A stretch of 64,000 nt of DNA from Spinacia oleracea (taxonomy: Eukaryota; Streptophyta; Magnoliopsida; Caryophyllales; Amaranthaceae). The notes under the pieces were generated by a model. That model did not search any database. It was not told the origin of the DNA and was given only the letters and a program-made list of their open reading frames with translations. The position numbers and the translations under genes are program-made. The DNA is taken from positions 2,914,001 through 2,978,000 of the forward strand of contig NC_079491.1 of assembly GCF_020520425.1 (NCBI RefSeq), read 5' to 3'. Positions 21,631-33,200 of this stretch are shown piece after piece. Each line of letters opens with the position of its first letter. The first letter of the stretch is position 1.

Positions 21631-23828
21631 ATGCGTTTTGGGAGCTGGAACATTGGTTTTTTGACAGGGAGATTAGTCGAAGTAGTAGAGGTTATGAGAA
21701 GGAGGAGAATTAACATATTATGTTTGCAGGAGACTAAGTAGGTTGGAAACAAGGCAAGAGAAATAGCTCCATGGGGTTATAAGCTTTGGTATTCGGGAAA
21801 AACTAGGGGTAGGAAGGGGGTAGGTATCCTTATTGACCGAGAATATATTGATGATGTAGTGGACGTGTCCCGAAAGAGTGATCGAATTATGAGTATTAAG
21901 CTTGTGATAGGGGATGAAGTTGTAACTATTGTGAGTGCCTATGCACCACAAGCAGGACTAGATGCTTCAACTAGACAAGAATTTTGGGAGGATTTAGAAG
22001 AAGTGGTGCAACGTGTCCCTAGAAGTGAGAAACTGATCATTGGTGGGGATCTCAACGGACATGTAGGCTCGAGTCGCGATGAATTTGAAAGCATTCATGG
22101 TGGTTTTGGCTATGGGGAGCGGAATGAAGCGGGAAATGCTATTTTGGATTTTGCATTGGCATATGACTTGGGAATAATGAACACTTGGTTTGAGAAAAGA
22201 GACTCTCATCTAGTAACCTATAGGAGTGGAGATAATACGAGTCAGATTGACTTCTTTTTAGTAAGGAATGCTTTGAGACAGTGCTACACCAATTGTAAGG
22301 TGATTCCGGGTGAGAGTACAGCAACCCAACATAAGCTTGTGGTCCTATATTTTCGAGGTAGAAGTTATATAAGGAGGGAAAGACCACTTGTGGAGCCTAG
22401 GATCAAGTGGTGGAAACTTCAAGGGGAGCAACAACTAAAATTCGTGGAAAAGGTGGCAAGTGAAGGTATTTGTGCCGGGGATATGGATTTGGATATAGAC
22501 TCATTATGGACAAGAATGGAGCACACCATAAAGGGAGTGGAGAAAGAGGTCCTAGGGGAATTTAAAGGAATCATGCCACCAAGTAAGGACACATCCTGGT
22601 GGAATGAAGTTGTGCAACAAGCTATAAAGAGCAAAAGAGAGTGCTATAAAGAGTTGGGAAAATGTAGAAGTGATGAGAAATACGAGAAGTACAAGGAGGC
22701 TAAAAGGGAAGCAAAGAAGGCCGTAAGAGAGGCTAGAGCAAAGGTGAATCAGGATCTTTACGCAAGATTGTATACAAAAGAAGGGGAGAAAGACATCTAT
22801 AGGCTTGCTCGAATGAGAGATAGAAAGACGCGAGACATCGGGAGGATTAAATGTGTGAAAGATGTTGATCAAAAAGTTTTGGTGGGAGATAAGGAAATCA
22901 AGGATAGATGGAGGTTCTACTTTGATAACCTGTTCAACGGGGATCAAAGACGCGATATTGGGGATATAAATATCCCTCGAGATATGGTTAACCTAGACTT
23001 TATGCGATGGATTCAAAAGAGAGAAGTCGAAATGGCACTAAAAAAGATGGGGCGCAAGACGGTAGTGGGGCCCGATGGTATACCTATCGAAGTCTGGAGA
23101 TGCTTGGGAGAGAGAGGGGTTGTATGGTTAACAACTCTTTTCAACAAGATTTGGGGAAGTAACAAGATGCCATTAGAGTGGAGGAAAAGTACTATCATCC
23201 CCTTGTACAAAAATAAGGGTGATGTCCAGGATTGTGCCAACTACCGAGGAATTAGTCATACTATGAAACTTTGGGAGCGGATTATTGAGCAAAGATTGAG
23301 GAGAACTGTGAAAAGTTCGGTGAACCAGTTTGGATTTATGCATGGGAGATCGGCTATGGAGGCCATTAATCTTATAAGGCAACTAATGGAGAATTATCGG
23401 GATAAGAAGAAGGATTTACATATGGTTTTCATTGATTTGGAGAAGGCGTATGATAAGGTACCAAGAGAAATTCTTTGGTGGGCATTAAGTAGGAAAGGTA
23501 TTCCGAGGAAGTATATTGATATCATCAAGGACATGTATGAGGGAGTTGGTGAGTGTGAGAACTAGTGTTGGTAAGACCGAAGAATTTCCCATTACGATTG
23601 GAGTGCATCAAGGTTTTGCACTTAGCCCGTTTCTTTTTGCTATAGTCATGGACGAATTTCCCATTACGATTGGAGTGCATCAAGGTTTTGCACTTAGCCC
23701 GTTTCTTTTTGCTATAGTCATGGACGAATTGACGAGGTCAATCAAAGATGGTATACCTTGGTGCATGCTGTTTGCAGATGATATTGTATTGATTGATGAA
23801 ACAAAAGAAGGAGTGGAAAGTAAGTTGG
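21631..23828 (+). mobile_element. RTE-clade LINE, copy A (3'-truncated)
   Basis: The element encodes an apurinic-type endonuclease followed by reverse transcriptase. The endonuclease starts MRFGSWNIG at 21631 and hits an amber stop after LCLQETK (21739-21741, shared with copy B). It resumes with [25 protein letters not shown] and TQHK. The RT shows [13 protein letters not shown] (motif A), GVHQGFALSPF (motif B) and FADDIVLIDE (motif C). A frameshift near 23545 ends the long frame (21859-23565), and a 72-base in-frame repeat follows. Homology stops at the duplication border at 23828, so the 3' end is missing. Similar plant proteins are often labelled 'craniofacial development protein 2-like'. 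Confidence 0.9.
23582..23725 (+). repeat. 72-base tandem duplication in the LINE RT (copy A only)
   Basis: 23582-23653 is repeated exactly as 23654-23725. It covers 24 codons around EFPITIGVHQGFALSPF. Copy B has a single unit, so the event followed the large duplication. Confidence 0.95.
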
Positions 23829-24365
23829 CTTTATCAAATTCAAGCTTTATCAAATTCAAATCAACAATATAATCAATAAAATTGGCTGTAAAATTATCAA
23901 ATTATGGATCATGCTAGTCCTAAGGAAGAAGATGGGAGTGTACAATGCGCAAATATCTGAGATGAAGAGGATCAGTGATACATATTCACAGAGCACGACA
24001 ATTTTAACATTATTAGGTACAACTTTCCGGCTAACTAATTAAGAACTACCCATACAAAAAATTGCAGAAACTGAGTCGTGACTAAGTGAGTAACTTCCAT
24101 TTAAATCAAAATTAAGATGGCCTGACAACCTATGGAGAAATGACTAATCATATATGATACTTTAATTAATTATATGATCAAAGCTTCTTAACATACCAAC
24201 TTTAACAATAATTATTTGAAGAACATGGTAAAGGAGGATGCCACAGGAACACCAAAAACTCACCACCAGTCCCCGTTGTGGCATCCTCCTTTACCATGTT
24301 CTTCACTCGACCGACAATTTTTTTTATTAAGCGGAACTCGCGGTACTGCACAGATTTTAAAAATA
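23829..24365. other. Spacer between the two copies of the duplication
   Basis: About 540 bases of AT-rich sequence found in neither copy. It contains a 27-base perfect inverted repeat (24218-24304) and no convincing coding frame. It may be filler acquired when the duplication formed. Confidence 0.6.
24218..24304. repeat. Perfect 27-bp inverted repeat (hairpin)
   Basis: 24218-24244 (GAAGAACATGGTAAAGG and on to ATGCCAC) is exactly complementary to 24278-24304, with a 33-base loop. It lies between the two duplication units. Confidence 0.95.
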
Positions 24366-24391
24366 ATAATTGATTTTTTTTCAAAGGAGTT

Positions 24392-24546
24392 GCCTCCCTA
24401 AAATGGCGGCACCAAGCCATGGTGAGTCGCCCGGTAATGGCGGTAGCCACCATGACTCATCCGCAGATATTGGGCGGCTGAGCTATGGTGGCTGCCGCCA
24501 TTACCAGGCTGCCCACCATGGCTTGGTGCCGCCATTTTTGGGAGGC
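24392..24546. repeat. 155-base imperfect hairpin (copy B)
   Basis: Counterpart of 19061-19215. The arms are equally well paired, with one visible difference (GGCTGCCC against GGTTGCCC). Confidence 0.8.
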
Positions 24547-25194
24547 CCATGTCAATTAAAAACACGTACCTTGAATGATTTTACTTCACTCTAATCTGGG
24601 AAATATCTAGATTTCACTCTAATATGTTCTAGGCGGATCAAACATAAGCTTTTTGTTATCGAGATCATAGTTGTATCAAGGACAATGAAGTTTGATGAAT
24701 TGATTAACGTTGGGATCTTTTCTATTGGCACAACTCTACAGTTCTTGGTAGTTCTATGTTATTCTGTTGCAAAAGAATATAATTTTGTGATTGTTGACAT
24801 AATTCTATCTACGATATTGGCTGCTGAAATTGGCGGTGGTTGTTTGGCTGTGGTCGGATGCATACCGGAAAAACAAATGCATGAGTATAGGGGGAGAGGG
24901 GAAGGGAAGGGGAAGGGGAAGAGGGGGGCTGATTTGTAATAAAAAATCATAAAAGTGGGGTTGAGTGGGTGAATGGGAAAATGTGAATGAATTAAATAAG
25001 GAATAGTGGGGAAATTTATGGTAAAAAGTCATGTCCAAAAATAGAAACAAGAAGATCAAATAGGAACGACATTTATAGAAACAAAAAGATAAAAAAGGAA
25101 TGGAGGGAGTAAAAGTTATCTATTTTTTAGTGATAAATTTTTTCGTTTTAATAAAATTTATTTCTTCAAAATCACTAATAATGTATAAAATTAA

Positions 25195-26567
25195 CGGTTT
25201 TTTCATGAAATGCCCCCGAGGTTTAAAGAAATTCACCAAATACCCCTGCAGTTTTCATAATACACCAAATACCCCTAATTCAAAACTTAATACACCAAAT
25301 ATCCTTGATGACGTCATCAACTCCTAATCAACCCAATTAACATATAATTAACCCGTTAAACCCCAATTTCCTTTTTCTCTTCCTATTCTCTTTTCTTTCT
25401 TTCCTACTTGCTTCTTCCACCTCTGCATCTTCTCTCTCCTTCCCACATTACCACCAACCCACCATAGAAACCACCCGACACCACTGCTCGCCTACTGTTG
25501 CCCGCCGCCTCGCTCCAACCACCATCCCATCTCCATCTCGTCTCTCATCTCACCCATTCCCTTCTATTTCTCTCCCCACTGCTATGGAACCACCATTGGA
25601 GATAGTTCAAGCTTTCTCTCTCCTCCATGCTGAACCTTCAAAATTCCCCAATTAAAATTCACAATTTTCCAATTGGATTCCTCAATTCCCCAGTTAAATT
25701 CCCTAATTTCTATAAGAATAAAATAAACTCAATTCTAGAAAAAAAATTGGTAGATAAAAAAAAGTAAAATTTTGGACCTAATTAAAGAGACAAGATGAAC
25801 AAAAGATTCTGATTATAAGATGATGATTCCAAGAATTCAAGATGATGATTCTAATTATAAGATTGTTGTTGACCTTGCCGTAAACCAGCTAAAAAAGTTA
25901 TCTTTCCCTCCTTGACCACACTAGTACACCAATTGAGCGCAAAGACTCATCCACGACCATAAACTTCTCATCTTCACCAGCGATTTCAGCGACTAACTCA
26001 TACATCTCATCTCTAACCGGTGTTATCGACGACGTACAACCGTCGATGTATTCGGGATTTCAAATTACCCATTTGTCTTGTGTCGACCCAATTTGAAGCT
26101 AACAGCAATCTCAACATCATCCCTTGTTGCACCAACTTCTCGGTGAGCGGTGGTGCAGTAAACGGTGGAATACAGAGGAGAAAAAAAGGGGAGGAGAGAG
26201 GAAGAGGGATGGCCGGGTTTTTCTTCGATTGAGCTGAGCTGCGAGACAAGGAAGGAAGCAGAAGGAGGGAGCTGACGGTGAAGGCGGTGGTGGTTAATGG
26301 CAGAAGGGAGGGAAGAGAGAAAATAATGGGTGGGTTATTGGGTTAATGGATAGGTTAATTAGGTTTGTTAATGGGTGGGTTGAGTATAGGAGTTAATTAG
26401 GGATTAGTTGAGTTAATTATATGTTAATTGGGTTGATTAGGAGTTGATGACGTCATCAAGGGTATTTGGTGTATTAAGTTTTGAATTAGGGATATTTGGT
26501 ATTATGAAAAGTGCAGGGGTATTTGGTGAATTTCTTCAAACCTCGGGGGCATTTCATGAAAAAACCG
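25195..26567. mobile_element. Mutator-like element inserted in the palindrome-ended repeat of copy B
   Basis: Terminal inverted repeats of at least 160 bases begin CGGTTTTTTCATGAAATG and include CACCAAATACCCCTG and GATGACGTCATCAA. A perfect 9-base target duplication TAAAATTAA flanks it (25186-25194 and 26568-26576). Copy A has the empty site with one TAAAATTAA at 19852-19860. No transposase is present. The interior has a C-rich and a G-rich half and a short plus-strand frame at 26020-26232 that I do not recognise. Confidence 0.92.
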
Positions 26568-27275
26568 TAAAATTAATCATTTAATCTTTTAAAATGTTTA
26601 TCTATTAACTTTTTTGTACTAATATAAAAGTTAATCAAAACAAAGTTAAAGTTACAAAAAAAAATGGGTTAAAATTATATTGGTGTATAATAAATTTATT
26701 ATACACCTTGTACGTGCAAGACCTTTTGAAAAAAAAAAGAAAAAAAAAAGGGTACTTTGAGTACTTACTATCCGGTAATGGTTTATCCAAGTCATCTGGC
26801 ACGGTCTAATCTCAAAAAAATTCTTCGAAACCCAAAACTGAGCAGGAAAAGTGAACAGGGCGGGAGGAAATGAAATGAAATTGCAATTCAAATACATTAC
26901 TGAAAACTTCAAGAATCTCCTTCTTCCCACTTTTCCCCCCATTTCAATTTCCCCCCCTTTCTCCATTCTCCTTCCTCCTTTCTCTCTCCTCGTACCACAT
27001 TTTCTTATCCAGATTCGCCCTAAATCCCTCGTTTAGGGTGGATTCGATTTTTAAATTATCCTCTTTATCTCCACCCTTTCTTCCAACCCTAATTTTCGCC
27101 TAATTTAATCATTTCAATCTGGTACTTTTTACTAATTTCTATGCAATTAATTGATCTTTTTTCTAATTAACTTTTGATTTGATTCAAATGAAGGTTAAAT
27201 TTTGTTTGTTTCTGTAAAAATCGTCAATTGCAGTGAGTGGGTGAATAGAGCTGGCTGTGATTTTGGATTTATAGC

Positions 27276-30200
27276 ATGGCCAAAGTTGCCAAAGTTGTTG
27301 CAACCCCAGGTCCTTTGACTTCAGATTCACCACATTTTTGTGGGGGTGCCATGAATGCTCGTCCTGTTGTGAAGCGAAAGACGCCGTCTGAACTGAGAGT
27401 AAGTTTTTCGCCTTTGCTTTGGTTAGTTTCTGTTACATTTGTCTTTGGGAAATTGGAATCTTTATTATGCGTTGATTTTATGTATTTGAACTTCTTGATT
27501 GTGGAGCGCTTTCAATCTTGTAATAAGGATTTCGTATCCGGGGTAAAAGCAAGTGTTGTTTTTCAATTTCGCAGATAGTAGTATAGTACATAAAGCATAG
27601 TAGTACTTATTTCTTTTTATGAACATAAAAGTTTCTGTAAATCAAGTTTTTGTAGCACAGTTCATTTCTATTCTATTAATCAATATCAAACCCTTTTTCA
27701 TTGGTTATGATATAGTCATAAGACCTTGGCTGATTTGGTGCTGCAAATTATAATTAAACACCCAATAAATAAAGGGGGAAAAAGCGAAACTACTGTATGT
27801 TTGGTATCAAACACCTACTAAATTGACAAAATTTTCCATAGACTAAGAGCTTGTTAGGATAGTAGGAAATGGAGAGAAAAGGAGGGATATAAGCTCCCTT
27901 GATTGGATAAAAGGTTGGGGGAAAGGAGAGGGAGAGATCCGTTTTCCCTCCCTCTTTAGTAAACATCATCACTCCAAAATAGGAGAGATTTAGAGGGAAA
28001 GTGGAGCTCACCTTCTCCCTCCCTTTCTTTACCCCCTCCCCTTCCTCCTCCTCCACTTTCCCTACCCTACCCTACCTTTCCCTTCTGTCTTGCCATCCAA
28101 ACACATTGTAAGCCCAGTAAAGATTGATTTGGGGTCACAGGAGTGAGAAAATACTCAGTTATAGATTATTAGGTGTTATATGAAAACATGTTTGCTATTT
28201 GGCCTAACTTTTGATTAAAGTATGTTGGTTTAGTTCCCAACTTCGCATATATGAAACCTTCTATTACAGATTAATTTCACCCAAGGGTGGTGTTAACTAT
28301 CCAAGGTTTCATGGTAAGGGCAGGGGTAAGGGTAAGAGTAGTAGGATGCGTTTTGGGAGCTGGAACATTGGTTTTTTGACAGGGAGATTAGTCGAAGTAG
28401 TAGAGGTTATGAGAAGGAGGAGAATTAACATATTATGTTTGCAGGAGACTAAGTAGGTTGGAAACAAGGCAAGAGAAATAGCTCCATGGGGTTATAAGCT
28501 TTGGTATTCGGGAAAAACTAGGGGTAGGAAGGGGGTAGGTATCCTTATTGACCGAGAATATATTGATGATGTAGTGGACGTGTCCCGAAAGAGTGATCGA
28601 ATTATGAGTATTAAGCTTGTGATAGGGGATGAAGTTGTAACTATTGTGAGTGCCTATGCACCACAAGCAGGACTAGATGCTTCAACTAGACAAGAATTTT
28701 GGGAGGATTTAGAAGAAGTGGTGCAACGTGTCCCTAGAAGTGAGAAACTGATCATTGGTGGAGATCTCAACGGACATGTAGGCTCGAGTCGCGATGAATT
28801 TGAAAGCATTCATGGTGGTTTTGGCTATGGGGAGCGGAATGAAGCGGGAAATGCTATTTTGGATTTTGCATTGGCATATGACTTGGGAATAATGAACACT
28901 TGGTTTGAGAAAAGAGACTCTCATCTAGTAACCTATAGGAGTGGAGATAATACGAGTCAGATTGACTTCTTTTTAGTAAGGAATGCTTTGAGACAGTGCT
29001 ACACCAATTGTAAGGTGATTCCGGGTGAGAGTACAGCAACCCAACATAAGCTTGTGGTCCTATATTTTCGAGGTAGAAGTTATATAAGGAGGGAAAGACC
29101 ACTTGTGGAGCCTAGGATCAAGTGGTGGAAACTTCAAGGGGAGCAACAACTAAAATTCGTGGAAAAGGTGGCAAGTGAAGGTATTTGTGCCGGGGATATG
29201 GATTGGATATAGACTCATTATGGACAAGAATGGAGCACACCATAAAGGGAGTGGAGAAAGAGGTCCTAGGGGAATTTAAAGGAATCATGCCACCAAGTAA
29301 GGACACATCCTGGTGGAATGAAGTTGTGCAACAAGCTATAAAGAGCAAAAGAGAGTGCTATAAAGAGTTGGGAAAATGTAGAAGTGATGAGAAATACGAG
29401 AAGTACAAGGAGGCTAAAAGGGAAGCAAAGAAGGCCGTAAGAGAGGCTAGAGCAAAGGTGAATCAGGATCTTTACGCAAGATTGTATACAAAAGAAGGGG
29501 AGAAAGACATCTATAGGCTTGCTCGAATGAGAGATAGAAAGACGCGAGACATCGGGAGGATTAAATGTGTGAAAGATGTTGATCAAAAAGTTTTGGTGGG
29601 AGATAAGGAAATCAAGGATAGATGGAGGTTCTACTTTGATAACCTGTTCAACGGGGATCAAAGACGCGATATTGGGGATATAAATATCCCTCGAGATATG
29701 GTTAACCTAGACTTTATGCGATGGATTCAAAAGAGAGAAGTCGAAATGGCACTAAAAAGATGGGGCGCAAGACGGTAGTGGGGCCCGATGGTATACCTAT
29801 TGAAGTCTGGAGATGCTTGGGAGAGAGAGGGGTTGTATGGTTAACAACTCTTTTCAACAAGATTTGGGGAAGTAACAAGATGCCATTAGAGTGGAGGAAA
29901 AGTACTATCATCCCCTTGTACAAAAATAAGGGTGATGTCCAGGATTGTGCCAACTACCGAGGAATTAGTCATACTATGAAACTTTGGGAGCGGATTATTG
30001 AGCAAAGATTGAGGAGAAATGTGAAAAGTTCGGAGAACCAGTTTGGATTTATGCCTGGGAGATCGGCTATGGAGGCCATTAATCTTATAAGGCAACTAAT
30101 GGAGAATTATCGGGATAAGAAGAAGGATTTACATATGGTTTTCATTGATTTGGAGAAGGCGTATGATAAGGTACCAAGAGAAATTCTTTGGTGGGCATTA

Positions 30201-33200
30201 AGTAGGAAAGGTATTCCGAGGAAGTATATTGATATCATCAAGGACATGTATGAGGGAGTTAGTACGAGTGTGAGAACTAGTGTTGGTAAGACCGAAGAAT
30301 TTCCCATTACGATTGGAGTGCATCAAGGTTTTGCACTTAGCCCGTTTCTTTTTGCTATAGTCATGGACGAATTGACGAGGTCAATCAAATATGGTATACC
30401 TTGGTGCATGATGTTTGCAGATGATATTGTGTTGATTGATGAAACAAAAGAAGGAGTGGAAAGTAAGTTGGAGTTATGGAGATAAACTTTGGAATCTTGG
30501 GGTTTTAGGCTGAGTAGATACAAAACGGAATATATGGAGTGTAAGTTTAGTGTAGTCCAAGATAGAGAGACAGGGGTGATTACTTTAGATGGGAAAATTG
30601 TTCAAGGCTGTGAAATGTTCCGGTATTTGGGATCTATTATCCAAAAGGATGGAGAATTGGATGGCGATGTGGCCCATAGAATCAAAGCAGGTTGGTTGAA
30701 GTGGAAAGGTGCCACGGGGTTCCTATGTGATTCAGGCATGCCCTAAAGATTGAAGGGAAAATTTTACCGTATGGCAATTCGATCGGCTTTGTTATACGGC
30801 ACGGAATGCTGGGCAGTGAAACATTGTCACGTGCACAAGATGAATGTGGCGGAGATGCGTATGTTACGTTGGATGTGTGGGCATAAAAGAAAGGATCGTT
30901 TGAGGAATGAGATTATTAGGAAGAGAGTAGGGGTTGCACCGATTGAGTTTAAGATGATGGAAAATCGTTTAAGATGGTTTTGACATGTAAGCAGAAGATC
31001 AAATGATGTCCCGGTTAGGAGGATAGAAGGGTGGCAAAGGGATAGAATTGCAAGGGGTAGGGGAAGACCTAAGAAAACTTAGAGGAAGGTGATTGAGCAC
31101 GATATGAGCTTTCTTGGGATTGAGGAAAATATGGCGTTGGATAGGACAGAGTGGAGGGAGAGAATATACATTGATGACTTTATTTGACTTATACAACTTT
31201 CATGTGTATGTTCCTTCTATTTTTATTTTTTTTTATTTTTAAAATTCTTTTAAATTTTTTAAAAATTTAACATGCTATTTTGTAATGTACTTATTTTACT
31301 TATTCATTTATTTTAAACTTTACTTATTTTTTATTATCTCTTACAATATTTCTTCTATAATATATATACATTTTTCTCTTATTTTACTTTCATTAATTCC
31401 ACTTTCTCTTCCTTGTTTTTTTCTTTTTACTTCCTGCTCCTTTCTGGTTTGATTGGTGACAATGATGATCTCCTACGACGATTCATGTTAGCCGACCCCA
31501 AATCATTTTGGGACTAAGGCTTTGTTGTTGTTGTTGTTGTTGTCGTCTGTTCAGAAGATATAAGGACTTTTAGCTGTGCCTGTACTCCAAAGCATTTCCT
31601 GTATTTTGCTAATGTGTCTCATCCACAAGTACTAGGCATATTGATTCATGCTTTTTGTCTCGATACTTCAGGGAGAGCAATTAAAGAGAAGAACAGCAGT
31701 GGAGCTTGTACACGAATCTGATACTCCTTTACAGTATGTTTCATCCTTATCTCGTACTTACTCTTCTGGCTTTCCTTTGTTTATAGATTCGACTCTGTTT
31801 TTCTTTTCTGGCCAATTTTGAGGATATCTATTGCTAATATTTAACACTAAGGCCGATTCCTTATCCCAGAAGTACAGATGTCTTGGGTGCTGGGATGAAT
31901 AAGCCACAAGGTCCAAAGAATACAAGATATATAGACAAGCGTCTAGATGAAGTATATCCTGCTCGAAAACCAACCAGCAGGTTCAGCATACTCTCTGGAA
32001 AATCAAATTTTAAGGTATTCCAGTACTGTTATGCACGTAGATTAGTTATAGATTTACAAAATATTATAGTTAGATTGAATGTTTAGAGTAGTTGTTCTGG
32101 ATGCCTGGTTTTAGTGTAAGGGCTGTTGCTTAATATCATCTCACTTTTCTTTGTGTTTTGATCTCTTCCATGCAGGAAAATCAAGTTATTCAGGAAAAGA
32201 CTGGGTTAAAGAGTTCTTTTTTTTCACATTTGACTCCCAAGAATCACCAGGAGCTTAATGGGTATGACTTTCTTGAATTCTAAAACTTGTGTTTTCTTTT
32301 TCTTTCCCTTGGAGTGGCGGGTTGGTAAATATATATACACATATCTTGTATTGACTATACACTTCTGTTTCTCCCTTGATGTTTTGACAGTGCAAGTAAA
32401 TCAGTTGCAAAAGCTGCCAACTGTGTTTTACGACAATGTGAAACCGGTGAGAAAGGCACTCAAAACAAATTTCGTAGTGTAGCTGAACTTTCACTCGGTA
32501 GTGACAGATTTACAGAGCTGGGCACAGTTGATGTGGTATTGTTATGGTTACTTACTTCAGCTATTACAATTTTCCAATGTGATTTATACAAAAGTTAAAT
32601 AACTTAAGTTCAATATATTTAGGACAAAGCATTGAAAGGACTAACTTCTCATGAGGCTTCTGGTTCTTGTTCTCCATCAAGTTCAGCTGGAAAGTCTGGG
32701 GATGTAAAATCAACATCTGCGGGGAGTTATTGTTCGGAAATTCATATTCCTGGAATAAAAGTTCCTCTTGATTTGACCTTGAAAACAGCCATGCGTATAG
32801 TGTCCTCTTCACCTGTGGATAGGTAAGGAAACATGAGCTCCTTTGCTAGTATTTAGGTCGTACTACTGATGGAGATGGTTTGCTTGTTTATTGTGATATT
32901 TTCTTCTTCTTTTCGCATGGTTGTCAAGAGTTTTATTAACTTATTTCCCATGGACAATTCATGGCGGCATGGTTATTAAAAGTAAGATTCTACGATTCAA
33001 ATATGTCTTACGATTCGATTTACGATTCTACACTTTTTTCTCGACTAGTGAAAACCTCGTAAATTTGAATCATGCTGAGAAAGTAATTAATAGAAAAATA
33101 TTGTTAATTATTGCTTATTTAACTATTAAACAACTATATATTTCAATTATTATAATATAAGCACTTTAAATGAAATTTGAGAATAAAATCTTGATTTATT

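Larger units (their letters stand above)
19035..23828 (+). repeat. Upstream copy (A) of the tandem duplication of the DONSON 5' region
   Basis: From ATAATTG at 19035 the sequence matches 24366 onward almost base for base up to AAGTAAGTTGG at 23828 (30471 in copy B). It holds a large hairpin, MITE remnants, the promoter and exon 1 of DONSON, the start of intron 1 and the 5' two thirds of an RTE LINE. Differences are few: scattered substitutions, single-base indels, a 72-base duplication, and the absence of the Mutator-like element seen in copy B. Confidence 0.95.
24366..30471 (+). repeat. Downstream copy (B) of the tandem duplication
   Basis: Counterpart of 19035-23828, longer because a 1373-base Mutator-like element plus its 9-base target duplication is inserted at 25195-26567. 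It is continuous with the rest of the DONSON gene and the 3' part of the LINE, so it represents the original locus. Confidence 0.95.
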
